A DNA stretch of 64,000 nt from JAGPDB01 sp046331265 (GTDB lineage Bacteria; Actinomycetota; Acidimicrobiia; IMCC26256; JAGPDB01): positions 75,137 to 139,136 of the forward strand of contig JAXLRE010000004.1 in assembly GCA_046331265.1 (NCBI GenBank), in the 5' to 3' direction. The notes under the pieces are model-generated. The model was not told the DNA's origin. It saw only the letters and a list, made by a program, of their open reading frames with translations, and searched no databases. Position numbers and translations under genes: made by a program. Shown here one piece after another: positions 52,222 to 61,869 of this stretch (position 1 is its first letter; the number at the start of each line of letters is the position of its first letter).

Positions 52222-53400
52222 ATGGGTTTATTTGATGGTCGACCACCTTACCCCGGAGCGAGACCTAAACCTAGATGGGGACACTACGGAGGTTTTTCAA
52301 CTACTAGACCTCTTCCATTAACTCAAGCAGATTGGGATAGACATAATCAACAACTTGCAGCTTGGCAAAATTGGAGATCTCCCGAACAAGTAGCTCAAGC
52401 AGAAAAATCCCGTATGCTCGAAGAAACACAGAAAAGAGACAAAGCAGACAGGGCGAGGGAATTCCGAGAGGGTGTTGCTGACGGAAAACATGAAGCGGAA
52501 AAAGAAATCCAAGAATACAGGTATTTTGGAAAAAAGCCTACAGAATGCTCTCACCTATCTTTAAAAAGTGATGGGACTTTTGTAGCTGCAAATAATAATT
52601 TCTATTACTTAACTCACAGAGAAGAAGGTTTTAGAAAAGCTTACGGTAATGTTTGGATAGAATTTTATAAGGACCGAATTCGAAAAATTATTGACCGAAT
52701 TGATGTAGGTATATACATTGACAATACGTTAAGAGAACAATTAGATACTCTACTAAGAGATCATTTACTTAGGCTTAAATTAATATCGCCATATGAAGCA
52801 GAAGCTGTAGAAAAAAAGTATCTTACACCCAGGAATATTCATTTAGGGACATTATGCTTCATGAAAAACATGGATGGCAAAATACTATATGATTATCTTT
52901 GCCAAAATGTTCTCATTGACTTTTATAGATACGGTAAAGATTTAGCGCTTTACGAACAGAATACATTTAATTTTAAACATAATTCTTCGTCCATACTGAA
53001 TGAAGAATTCGCAAACGGATACTTTGAAGAATGGGCCAAATTTTATTCGAAAAATTCTGAACTAATCGTAAATGGTTTAACAAAACTCGAACTTGATGAT
53101 GAAGTTTTTGAAGAATTAAAAAGAATTTTGCATGTACTAAATAAAAACTGGGAAAAAATTGAACCTGATAAGGCTCGCAAATTTAGGGAACAAAATACTG
53201 CCTATTTCGATTGTAAAGATGAAATTGAAATTACGAATGGAAAAGCTGCACATGAATTTATTGAAATGCATATTAGAAACCCTTTAGCTCAATATGGAAA
53301 AAACAAAACCTCTATAAGATCTCCATCTATCGAAGGTACCTGGGCAGGCTGGAACAATATTGATGTTCCAGGTCGGTATTTCGAAAGAGGATTCCGCTAA
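52222..53400 (+). CDS. Unknown protein A of a three-gene paralog cluster (two copies of a new domain)
   Basis: 392 residues, no signal peptide or membrane segment. The start follows a very strong ttggagggagg. The N-terminal 50 residues are Pro/Trp/Arg-rich (PPYPGARPKPRWGHY), then a charged helix to about 100. Two copies of a shared domain follow: about 138-235 (W145, F148, A193, G219) and about 262-355 (W271, F274, W310, A318, F321, G340). Proteins B and C carry one copy each with the same spacing. The end is aromatic (GTWAGWNNIDVPGRYFERGF). No known family recognised. Confidence 0.7.
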   Translation: MGLFDGRPPYPGARPKPRWGHYGGFSTTRPLPLTQADWDRHNQQLAAWQNWRSPEQVAQAEKSRMLEETQKRDKADRAREFREGVADGKHEAEKEIQEYRYFGKKPTECSHLSLKSDGTFVAANNNFYYLTHREEGFRKAYGNVWIEFYKDRIRKIIDRIDVGIYIDNTLREQLDTLLRDHLLRLKLISPYEAEAVEKKYLTPRNIHLGTLCFMKNMDGKILYDYLCQNVLIDFYRYGKDLALYEQNTFNFKHNSSSILNEEFANGYFEEWAKFYSKNSELIVNGLTKLELDDEVFEELKRILHVLNKNWEKIEPDKARKFREQNTAYFDCKDEIEITNGKAAHEFIEMHIRNPLAQYGKNKTSIRSPSIEGTWAGWNNIDVPGRYFERGFR

Positions 53401-53481
53401 TTTCACATATAACTGTATTGACAATTTTAGGTACCTGTTTTAGTTTGTAATAAGGCTGATTTTTGCAATTTGGAGAAATAA

Positions 53482-54420
53482 ATGGATTTAGAGCTCAATA
53501 ATTATCTCTACCAAAATCGCGCTTGGTATATTCAATGTTTTAGAGAAGCCAGCAAAGATATCGCTAAAAGGATCTCTGATCAGCTTAACTTAGAAAATGA
53601 AAAGATAAAAGACCTCGAGAAGGCATTATTAGCAAGATTCGGATCTAATAGTGAACTAGAACAATGCGTATTAATAATTCGTAATACTGATGTTAGACCT
53701 CACTATTTAGCATTGGTTGAGCACTTTGCTCAGAGAGTTGGTTATGAAGAATATATAAAAGATAATGCGCAAGAAATTTATGACCGAATTGTTGAAGAAT
53801 TTGGCGATAAAGATTTACCTCCACTATTTTCTCCTTATTTGCGCGGGAAAAAAGAATATTCACCACTTGAAATGCAAATAGCAATGCATCAAGCGAGTCA
53901 AAACTTACCTGAACTAGAAATTGATAGACAAAAGATCGAAGGTAGACAGCTAGCACAAGATGAGCAAAGTAATCAGCAATTTATTCCACTTAACTTAGAT
54001 AGAATTCCAGATGGACCTTTTCGAGCTAGTTATTGTGAACAATGGCGTGACTTTCATAGGAACATTGCTATGGGCATAGCTTTCAGACTAGAACATATGC
54101 CCCCCTCATCAGATGATGTAATCGAACAGCTAAAACAAATATATTCTGACCAATATTTAAGATGGCAAGAAATAGATCCTTTGTCAGCCATAGATTTTCA
54201 TGATGAGTTAGGTCATAAATTTTTAATTTCCGATAGACCACTAAATGAGCTCTCAGAAGGCAAAGCAGTTGATGAATACCTTAAGTATTATGTGTTTACT
54301 GATGACTTTGACCCACAAAAATATTTTAAACATGCCGTAACATCAAAAGGATTTTCCCATGGTGACACAACTGACAACGGACTAATTATTGCTCGTAATT
54401 TTTTTAGTGGTCGTGGTTAA
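53482..54420 (+). CDS. Unknown protein B of the paralog cluster (one copy of the domain)
   Basis: 312 residues, cytosolic by composition. ATG follows ttggagaaata. N-terminal half is helical and charged (residues 1-110, WYIQCFREASKDIAKRI), with an unrelated or very diverged part. The shared domain lies at about 180-275: W188, F191, H192, W228, A236, F239, G260 and the ending KAVDEYLKYYVF, which matches protein C. A short Gly/aromatic tail follows (ARNFFSGRG). Ends exactly where the convergent VOC gene ends. Confidence 0.7.
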   Translation: MDLELNNYLYQNRAWYIQCFREASKDIAKRISDQLNLENEKIKDLEKALLARFGSNSELEQCVLIIRNTDVRPHYLALVEHFAQRVGYEEYIKDNAQEIYDRIVEEFGDKDLPPLFSPYLRGKKEYSPLEMQIAMHQASQNLPELEIDRQKIEGRQLAQDEQSNQQFIPLNLDRIPDGPFRASYCEQWRDFHRNIAMGIAFRLEHMPPSSDDVIEQLKQIYSDQYLRWQEIDPLSAIDFHDELGHKFLISDRPLNELSEGKAVDEYLKYYVFTDDFDPQKYFKHAVTSKGFSHGDTTDNGLIIARNFFSGRG

Positions 54421-55191
54421 CTAGAAATCTTTCTCATCGAATTGGCAGATCAAAAACATAGCTCCTTGATTATCTGAACATGCACGAAATTCAATTTTGT
54501 CGGCATTCATAACATCAGAAAGAATTTTCCCACCTGATTTTTCGATTTTGTTAGCAGTCTCGCCTAAATCTTTAACACGAAAATATATCGTCCAATTCGG
54601 TGGCATCATTGTGCATTCATCTTCACTCATCTCACGTGCTCCACCTCGAACGGATCCAGCAACATCGTATTGCCAATATTCTGGTGAGTTACTTTCACTA
54701 TCTTGCCAATCAAATAAACCTCGATAGAAATCTTTTGCTTCATTTAAATTTGTTGTAGCAAGTTCATTCCAGCAAACAGTATCGAATTCATTCGCAACAG
54801 TTGAACCAACCATATCTTTAGCTTGCCAGATTCCAAAAAAAGCGCCTTGTGGATCTTGAACAGCGGAAGTTATCCCATAATTCATAACTTCAATAGGAGG
54901 CATAATTATTGTTCCACCAAATTCATTGGCTTTTTCGATTGTCGATTTAATATCGCTACTAGCAAAATAAGTATTCCATGCTGCTGGCTGGTCAGGGTTA
55001 CGCGAATGAAAAATACCGCATACAACTTCGCCATCTTTAAGACATTGTGTATATCCATCAGCTTCAGGTTCGGGAGCGATCGACATTTCCCATCCAAAAA
55101 CCTGAGAATAAAAATCTTTTGCTTTTTCCATATCTTGTACAGAAACGTCTGCCCAGCAGGCAATACCATCTTCATATTTATCGAATTTCAT
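54421..55191 (-). CDS. Two-domain VOC (glyoxalase/bleomycin-resistance) protein
   Basis: 256 residues with two vicinal-oxygen-chelate modules, about 8-125 (WADVSVQDMEKAKDFYSQVFGWE) and about 137-250 (WNELATTNLNEAKDFYRGLFDW). The first-copy Glu and His metal ligands are only partly evident, so its chemistry is uncertain; relatives include the 27-kDa antigen Cfp30B. It lies inside the paralog cluster on the opposite strand. Confidence 0.88.
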   Translation of the reverse strand: MKFDKYEDGIACWADVSVQDMEKAKDFYSQVFGWEMSIAPEPEADGYTQCLKDGEVVCGIFHSRNPDQPAAWNTYFASSDIKSTIEKANEFGGTIIMPPIEVMNYGITSAVQDPQGAFFGIWQAKDMVGSTVANEFDTVCWNELATTNLNEAKDFYRGLFDWQDSESNSPEYWQYDVAGSVRGGAREMSEDECTMMPPNWTIYFRVKDLGETANKIEKSGGKILSDVMNADKIEFRACSDNQGAMFLICQFDEKDF

Positions 55192-55275
55192 AAATCCCCC
55201 TTGTTACGCCATTGACTTTTATCGCACATTTTATACAATATAAGAGGTTTACTCTATTTCCACGGAAGGCGAATT

Positions 55276-56187
55276 TTGGAAGATAATAAACTTGGTGGAT
55301 TTAAGACTGCTCTCATTGGTGGAGCGTCATTTTTAGTTGCTACAGCTTCTTCAGCTGGTATTTTACACTTAGGTGGTTTAGCGACAAAGATCGCATTTAT
55401 TGGGGCTTCAACTGTATTTGAAGGTTTACTTATTTACGGCGGCTATAAAACGATAAAAAAACAAATCGAAAAGCGAAAAAACAAGAAAAACGAAAATAAA
55501 GAACTCGATAGCGATGATCTTGGTCTAGATGAAGGTTTAACACCAGAACAAGAAAAAGAAAATATTTTTGGTAAAGGTGTCCTCGCTGCTGAGACAGAGC
55601 AAGACAATGCCAAATTTTTCGCAGAAAACCGTCGTGAAGAAAAATTCGATAAATTTAATGCAGGCTACGATGAAACATGGAAAGACTTCCATAAACATAT
55701 AGTCCAATCAATAGCTACAAAACTTGAAGATCCAAGTCTGACTCCAGATATTAGAGAACAATTAGAAAATATTTTCACAGATCAATTTAGAAGATGGCAA
55801 AGTTATGACGTTGTAAATGCAAATGACTTTTATGTAAATGGAGGCCATAATCATTTTGTTGAAGATAGAGAATTTACATTAGGTGATGGAGAACAAGTAA
55901 AAACATATCTAGATTTTTATGTCTTCACAAGAGGTACTGAACATGAAGCACCAGTTGTTGAATCAACACCGGAGGCAATAGCGCCAGAACCAATAACTCC
56001 AGAAGCAGAACCAGCAACGGATGTTAAAGCAGAACCAAGGCCATCAGTAACTGATGAACCTGTTGTAGAAACAGTAGCGGAAGCTCCAGTTGAGCCAACG
56101 CCCCCTGCTAATACACCACCATCAGCATCAGATCCATGGGCAGGTCGCAAAGGTTTTGGAATACCTAAAAGAGATTTAGAACGTTAA
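55276..56187 (+). CDS. Unknown protein C of the paralog cluster (membrane-anchored, one copy of the domain)
   Basis: 303 residues from a TTG preceded by ggaaggcg. Residues 9-58 form two hydrophobic stretches, probably a membrane hairpin, followed by a Lys/Glu-rich linker. The shared domain covers about 124-220: W135, F138, H139, W174, A182, F185, G205 and QVKTYLDFYVF. A Pro/Glu/Ala/Thr-rich tail of about 60 residues ends in DPWAGRKGFGIPKR. The same W-A-G motif occurs near the end of protein A. It overlaps purC by 4 bp at the 3' end. Confidence 0.7.
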   Translation: MEDNKLGGFKTALIGGASFLVATASSAGILHLGGLATKIAFIGASTVFEGLLIYGGYKTIKKQIEKRKNKKNENKELDSDDLGLDEGLTPEQEKENIFGKGVLAAETEQDNAKFFAENRREEKFDKFNAGYDETWKDFHKHIVQSIATKLEDPSLTPDIREQLENIFTDQFRRWQSYDVVNANDFYVNGGHNHFVEDREFTLGDGEQVKTYLDFYVFTRGTEHEAPVVESTPEAIAPEPITPEAEPATDVKAEPRPSVTDEPVVETVAEAPVEPTPPANTPPSASDPWAGRKGFGIPKRDLER

Positions 56188-57047
56188 ACCCAATCAGTAA
56201 AACTTTTACCAGTTAATCTTTCATAAGCTTCAACATAGCGTGCACGCGTACCGTTTATAACTTCTTGCGGAAGTGTAGGTGGCGGTGGTGTATGATCCCA
56301 CCCTGTTGAATCTAACCAATCACGCAAATACTGTTTATCAAACGAAGATGGTGATTTACCTATTTCATAAGTTGAAGCTTCCCAGTAACGCGAAGAGTCT
56401 GGAGTCATTGCTTCATCGATAAGAATAATCTCATCGTTTAACATTCCAAACTCAAATTTTGTATCACACAAAATGATCCCAACTTCTTTTGCTCGAATAG
56501 CACCAAATTTATATAACTCAATACTCTTAGCTGCAACAAAATCATAAACCTCTTGCCCAACTAAATTACGTGCATCTTGCGGAGAAATATTTTCGTCATG
56601 TCCTTCTTCGGCTTTTGTTGTTGGAGAAAAAATTGGCTCAGGAAGCTCTTGTGCCAATTCCATACCTTGAGAATAATTAACTCCATGGACTGAGCCAGTC
56701 TCTAAATATTCTTCATAGCCGTGGCCAAATAGATACCCACGAACAATACATTCCAAACGAATCGGAGTGGTTTTCTTAACCAACATCGAACGGCCACGCA
56801 ATTGATCATCTAACCCTAATGTTGGAAAATCTGTAACATCAGTAGATATGCAGTGGTTATCAATAATATGTTTTGTATTTTCAAACCAGTAAGCGCTCAC
56901 ACCATTTAAAACAGCGCCTTTATCAGGAATGCCTTCGTTCATAATGACGTCATATGCGCTAACTCGATCACTTGCGACCATTAAAAGCTGATCTTCACCT
57001 GCCTCATAAATATCACGAACTTTACCGCTATATATAAGTGATGACAT
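56184..57047 (-). CDS. purC: Phosphoribosylaminoimidazole-succinocarboxamide synthase
   Basis: 287-residue SAICAR synthetase: LIYSGKVRDIYEAGEDQLLM, RLECIVRGYLFGHGYEEY, LCDTKFEFGM and DEAMTPDSSRYW. The family sizes include this longer, eukaryote-like form. It is downstream of purB by 9 bp. Confidence 0.96.
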   Translation of the reverse strand: MSSLIYSGKVRDIYEAGEDQLLMVASDRVSAYDVIMNEGIPDKGAVLNGVSAYWFENTKHIIDNHCISTDVTDFPTLGLDDQLRGRSMLVKKTTPIRLECIVRGYLFGHGYEEYLETGSVHGVNYSQGMELAQELPEPIFSPTTKAEEGHDENISPQDARNLVGQEVYDFVAAKSIELYKFGAIRAKEVGIILCDTKFEFGMLNDEIILIDEAMTPDSSRYWEASTYEIGKSPSSFDKQYLRDWLDSTGWDHTPPPPTLPQEVINGTRARYVEAYERLTGKSFTDWV

Positions 57048-57056
57048 TAGCTACCT

Positions 57057-58370
57057 TTACTTATTTTCGTTAATCTGAGAAAAAACAACGTCACTATGTT
57101 TAACTAAACGTTGCGGGTTAAAACATTGAGTCCTTTTATCGTTATCTAAAACACTTGTAACACGATCATCCTTATCGCAAAGTTCTTGTAGTTGAATCCG
57201 TTCAGCGAATGCACGTTGAGCTAGCTCTTGAACAATTCGATATGCATCATCACGAGATAAACCTGCATCGACTAATGACAGCAAAACTGTTTGTGAATAA
57301 ACAACACCATAGCTTGCTTCAATATTTTCTAGCATTCGTTTTTCGTTAACTTCTAATCCATCAATTATCTTCGACAAAGAACGAGTCATGTAGTGAGCCA
57401 AAGTTAAAGAGTCCGCAAAAATAATTCGTTCAACAGACGAATGAGAAATATCACGTTCATGCCATAGAGCTACATTTTCTACTCCAGCTAATAAATTGCC
57501 TCGCAATACTCGAGCTAAACCACAAAGCTGTTCACATTTAACTGGATTTCTTTTATGTGGCATTGCAGATGAACCTTTTTGTTTTCCTTTTGCAAATGGC
57601 TCAAAAACTTCAGAAACTTCAGTTCTTTGTAGATGTCTTATTTCTAAAGCTATCTGTTCGATTGTCGCTGCCAAAGATGTTAAAGAGTAAAGCATTTGTG
57701 CATGACGATCTCGTGCTACAACTTGAGTTGCACTTACAGGAACTAATCCGAGTTGTTCACATACTTTAGCTTCGACTTCTGGATCTATGTTCGAATATGT
57801 ACCTACCGCTCCAGATAATTTTCCTACGCGTATTGATTCTTTTGCGTCTAACAAACGTTCAGTATCTCGACGAAGTTGTAGCAGCCAAAGAGCAACTTTT
57901 GTTCCAAAAGTTGTAGGTTCTGCATGAATACCATGAGTTCTACCTACCATAATTGAGTCACGGTATTTATTTGCGCAGTCCAACAACGCTGAGTCTAAAA
58001 CTTTTACTTCATCCAAGATTAAATTCATTGCTTTTACTAGCATTACACATTGGGCAGTGTCGACAACGTCAGAGGATGTAAGCCCGTAGTGAACATATCT
58101 TGCAGATTCATTATTCATGTCTGCTTGAACAGTGTCGACAAATGCAGCGACATCGTGATGAGTGATTGCTTCTCGTTCTGAAACACGTTCAACAAAGTTC
58201 TCGTCAATAACAGGTCGAGTTTTCTCAACTTCGCTTGCAATACTTTGATCTATTACCCCATAGTCTGCAAGTGCTTTAACAACTGAAACTTCAACGTCTA
58301 ACCATGTCGACATTCGAGAAACGTCGTTGAACAAAGCTTTCATTTCTTTTGTGCAATATCGATCAATCAT
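57057..58370 (-). CDS. purB: Adenylosuccinate lyase
   Basis: 437 residues. Fumarase-superfamily signature KGSSAMPHKRNPVKCEQ; the catalytic His regions are ITHHDVAAF and MVGRTHGIHAEPTTFG, with YVHYGLTSSDVVDTA in between. It catalyses two steps, in IMP and in AMP synthesis. Sits between purD and purC, 18 and 9 bp away. Confidence 0.97.
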   Translation of the reverse strand: MIDRYCTKEMKALFNDVSRMSTWLDVEVSVVKALADYGVIDQSIASEVEKTRPVIDENFVERVSEREAITHHDVAAFVDTVQADMNNESARYVHYGLTSSDVVDTAQCVMLVKAMNLILDEVKVLDSALLDCANKYRDSIMVGRTHGIHAEPTTFGTKVALWLLQLRRDTERLLDAKESIRVGKLSGAVGTYSNIDPEVEAKVCEQLGLVPVSATQVVARDRHAQMLYSLTSLAATIEQIALEIRHLQRTEVSEVFEPFAKGKQKGSSAMPHKRNPVKCEQLCGLARVLRGNLLAGVENVALWHERDISHSSVERIIFADSLTLAHYMTRSLSKIIDGLEVNEKRMLENIEASYGVVYSQTVLLSLVDAGLSRDDAYRIVQELAQRAFAERIQLQELCDKDDRVTSVLDNDKRTQCFNPQRLVKHSDVVFSQINENK

Positions 58371-58388
58371 TTTTATCCTTATTAAAAA

Positions 58389-59696
58389 CTAAACCAGGGC
58401 TTGATGGGCAATGTCAGTTCTGTAATGCGAACCTTCGAAATTAATTTTTGAACAAGCTTCATAGGCTCTTTCTCTAGCAGTACGAATATCGTTAGCTATA
58501 GCAGTAACATTTAAAACTCGTCCCCCGCTAGTTACAAGCTCTTCACCCTGAGCTGAAACACCTGCATAAAAAACTTTCACACCTTGAACGTTATTTGCAT
58601 CATCAATTCTTGAGATAACATCACCTAACTCAGGATTTTCTGGATAGCCTTTAACGGTCATAACAACAGTCACGGCACTATAGTCACTTAACCCAAGACG
58701 GTCATGTAGACCTTGGCTCATTGCAGCTGAAGTTAGGTTTCCATCTGCGCAGGCTTTAAGAGTTAAAGCTAAATCTCCAGTCATTCTCATCATAAGAACT
58801 TGACATTCTGGATCTCCAAAACGAACATTGTATTCAAGCATTTTCGGGCCATCAGCAGTGAGCATTAATCCAGCAAATAAAACACCTCGGTAATCAATGC
58901 CTTTATCTTTTAAAGTTTTTAGAGTTGGTGCAATACATGTATCCATTATTTCTTTTATCATCATGTCGTCAACAAAAGGAACAGGTGAATATGCTCCAAC
59001 CCCACCAGTATTCGGCCCACTATCGCCATCACCTATGCGTTTATGATCTTGAGCAACACCAACACACATTGCTTGTTCGCCATCACATATGGCAAATAAA
59101 GAAATTTCAGGGCCAGTTAAGCCTTCTTCAATGACACAAGTTGTACCTGCTTCACCAAATGCTTCACCAGATAGATATTCATCAACAGCTTTCTTTGCTA
59201 CGTCAATATCGTCTGTAACAACGACACCTTTACCAGCAGCAAGACCATCGGTCTTTACAATGTATGGAGCTACTTGGTTGTCTAAAAATTCATAGGCCTT
59301 TTGGTTTTCACCTACAACGAAAGTTTTGTGTTTTGCTGTAGGTACTTCTGCTTCAACCAATACATCTTTCATCCAAGCTTTTGAACCTTCAAGCTTTGCG
59401 CCATCAACTCCTGGACCAAAGGTACTTATCGAATTTTTTCGTAATTCGTCAGCCACACCTGCAACCAGTGTTGCTTCTGGGCCCACTACAACTAAATCGA
59501 TCTTATTTTCTTTAGCCCATGACGAAACCAATATTGGATCTTCAGGGTTAATATCAACGCATTCAATATTGTCTTTCGCCATTCCTGGATTGCCAGGTGC
59601 AGCGTAAACTTTGTCAACAGAATTATCTTGGCTTAAACGCCATGCAAGTGCATGTTCGCGGCCACCAGAGCCTTTACCTAAAACTAAAACTCTCAC
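58389..59696 (-). CDS. purD: Phosphoribosylamine-glycine ligase
   Basis: 435 residues of the ATP-grasp GARS family: VLGKGSGGREHALAW, FGPGVDGAKLEGSKAWMK, DGLAAGKGVVV and YNVRFGDPECQ. First of the purD-purB-purC run. Confidence 0.96.
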   Translation of the reverse strand: MRVLVLGKGSGGREHALAWRLSQDNSVDKVYAAPGNPGMAKDNIECVDINPEDPILVSSWAKENKIDLVVVGPEATLVAGVADELRKNSISTFGPGVDGAKLEGSKAWMKDVLVEAEVPTAKHKTFVVGENQKAYEFLDNQVAPYIVKTDGLAAGKGVVVTDDIDVAKKAVDEYLSGEAFGEAGTTCVIEEGLTGPEISLFAICDGEQAMCVGVAQDHKRIGDGDSGPNTGGVGAYSPVPFVDDMMIKEIMDTCIAPTLKTLKDKGIDYRGVLFAGLMLTADGPKMLEYNVRFGDPECQVLMMRMTGDLALTLKACADGNLTSAAMSQGLHDRLGLSDYSAVTVVMTVKGYPENPELGDVISRIDDANNVQGVKVFYAGVSAQGEELVTSGGRVLNVTAIANDIRTARERAYEACSKINFEGSHYRTDIAHQALV

Positions 59697-59738
59697 TACG
59701 ATTAATTCTATTAGAACTTACTTGTATTTGTCGCTTCG

Positions 59739-60482
59739 TCAAGCACATAAGGCTTTAATTGTTTTCGTAATTAACGTCTTAGGCAACGCTTCGTCGAGAC
59801 TGAACCATAAGGTTCCTTTACCCTTAATATAAGGTTTTAGTTGAGACACTAACTTTTCATCTTTAGGAATCGGATACATACTCAAATGATCTTTCCATCC
59901 AGCTATATAGACCCTTGCTCGCTTATTATCGATCTTATAGCCAACAATTCCATAACTTAAAACTTCATTTGCCTTCGGCAAGGTTTGTTTAACTATTTTA
60001 CGCAGTTCAAGAAATTGTTTCTTAGAATTACTTGGAATTTGTTCAATATATTCTTTGACTGTTTCTGGCTTTGTTTTATTTTCTGTATTTATTTTGTATG
60101 ATTTTTCTAGCATTCTGGTTAACGTTTTTATATCTACATCTTGCAATTTATTAATATAGAGACAACTTACACTTGATTTATACTTTCCAAGTTTTAAAAG
60201 GTCACTTGAGTGATGATCAAATCCTTCGGTAAAATATATAGTTATTTTTGCTTTTCGTGGACTAAAACCAATAGTAGGCATGTCCCCTTCTCGGCCCGTT
60301 TCGTATTTATAGTGCGTCGAACCGAAACCTATAATGCTCTCTCCCCACATGGTCGCTTTATTCCCGGAGATTGATTGCATTATTTCAATAAGAACTTGAG
60401 CTTCTTTAACACGATTCTCGTTTACAGTGGAGAGAAACTTTTTTACTGATTTTTCTGTCGGCTTTGTTTTGTTATCTGCCAC
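59739..60482 (-). CDS. Tandem DUF1801 protein
   Basis: 247 residues made of two related modules. The first (about 20-120) reads TMWGESIIGFGSTHYKY and FSPRKAKITIYF; the second (about 140-245) reads KEYIEQIPSNSKKQFLELR and LSYGIVGYKIDNKRARVYI. Both are YdhG/DUF1801-like. Single-domain members are common; the fusion is not. Function is unknown. Lies 42 bp upstream of purD (59696) and 21 bp downstream of purA, same strand. Confidence 0.8.
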   Translation of the reverse strand: MADNKTKPTEKSVKKFLSTVNENRVKEAQVLIEIMQSISGNKATMWGESIIGFGSTHYKYETGREGDMPTIGFSPRKAKITIYFTEGFDHHSSDLLKLGKYKSSVSCLYINKLQDVDIKTLTRMLEKSYKINTENKTKPETVKEYIEQIPSNSKKQFLELRKIVKQTLPKANEVLSYGIVGYKIDNKRARVYIAGWKDHLSMYPIPKDEKLVSQLKPYIKGKGTLWFSLDEALPKTLITKTIKALCA

Positions 60483-60503
60483 AAACAGATTATAAACGAT
60501 AAA

Positions 60504-61847
60504 TTAACTTCTCGGCATTACAACTGTGTGATCACGTGCTGGACCTGTTGAAGCAAAAGTTACTGGAACACCAACTATGTTTTCAACACGGTTTATAAAT
60601 GCTTTTGCATTTGCAGGAAGATCAGAAAAACTTGCTGTATCTTCAATGTCTTTATCCCATCCAGAAAGTGTTTCGTAAATAGGTTTAACGTCGTGAAAAG
60701 CACTTTGATGGTAAGGAACATGATCAATACGTTCACCACTTGGTGTTTCATAGCCAACACAAATTTTGACTTCGTCCAAGCCACCTAAAACATCTAATTT
60801 ACATAGAGCAATTTCAGTACAAGTATTTAAACGAACAGCGTGTTTCAACATCACGCAATCTAACCAACCTGGGCGACGGCGTCGACCAGTGTTAGTGCCA
60901 AATTCACGACCGCGGTCAACAAGGAAGTTTCCTATCTCCATGTCTTTATCGATTTGATCTTGAGAAGTAGATTCGTCGTAAACAACATCGCCATCTTCAA
61001 GAGGTAGTTCTGTTGGAAATGGTCCAGCACCAACTCTTGTTACGTATGCTTTTGCTACACCAATAATTCTGGTTAACGCACGAGGCCCAACGCCCGCTCC
61101 CGTACATGCACCACCTGCTATTGGATTTGATGAAGTTACGTATGGATATGTTCCGTGATCTAAATCTAAGAATGTTGCTTGAGCACCTTCGAAAAGAACT
61201 TCTTTTCCTTCGTCTAAAGCTTTATGAATAATATGAACCGTGTCGTCAATCATCGGTTCTAAACGCGGAACTAATGCACGATATGTTTCGAAAAGTTTGT
61301 CGGCTTCAAAACCTAAACGGTTGTATCCTTTTGCTAAAACAAGATTTTTTTCACGTAACACAAGGTCTAGTTTTGCTTTAAAGATTTTTTCATCGATAAG
61401 GTCTTGCATACGGATACCAACACGCAATGCTTTGTCAGCATAAGCAGGTCCGATTCCTCGTTTGGTTGTTCCTAGCTTGTTTTTACCTAGATAGCGCTCG
61501 TTAAGTCCATCGATTTCTTGGTGGTAAGGCATAATCACATGAGCGTTACCTGATACACGCAATCTTGAAACGTTAATTCCTTGGCTCGCAAGCAAGTCAA
61601 GTTCTTTTAATAGAACTACAGGATCAACTACTACACCATTACCAATTACAGGTGTGACATGTTCGTAAAGAATTCCGCTAGGTACAAGTTGAAGTTTGAA
61701 AGTTGTGCCATCAACAACGATGGTGTGGCCTGCGTTATGCCCACCTTGATATCGAACTACTAAATCGCTTCGCTCTGCAAGATAATCTGTGAAACGGCCT
61801 TTACCTTCGTCGCCCCATTGTGCGCCCGTTATTACTGTTCCCGGCAC
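60504..61847 (-). CDS. purA: Adenylosuccinate synthase
   Basis: 447 residues. GTP-dependent first step from IMP to AMP. N-terminal GAQWGDEGKGRFTDYLA, GGHNAGHT, GTTKRGIGPAYADKA and GTYPYVTSSNP are the standard blocks. Precedes the DUF1801 gene by 21 bp and follows the L31 gene by 22 bp. Confidence 0.97.
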   Translation of the reverse strand: MPGTVITGAQWGDEGKGRFTDYLAERSDLVVRYQGGHNAGHTIVVDGTTFKLQLVPSGILYEHVTPVIGNGVVVDPVVLLKELDLLASQGINVSRLRVSGNAHVIMPYHQEIDGLNERYLGKNKLGTTKRGIGPAYADKALRVGIRMQDLIDEKIFKAKLDLVLREKNLVLAKGYNRLGFEADKLFETYRALVPRLEPMIDDTVHIIHKALDEGKEVLFEGAQATFLDLDHGTYPYVTSSNPIAGGACTGAGVGPRALTRIIGVAKAYVTRVGAGPFPTELPLEDGDVVYDESTSQDQIDKDMEIGNFLVDRGREFGTNTGRRRRPGWLDCVMLKHAVRLNTCTEIALCKLDVLGGLDEVKICVGYETPSGERIDHVPYHQSAFHDVKPIYETLSGWDKDIEDTASFSDLPANAKAFINRVENIVGVPVTFASTGPARDHTVVMPRS

Positions 61848-61869
61848 TTTATTTCTTTCTTATTTTTTC

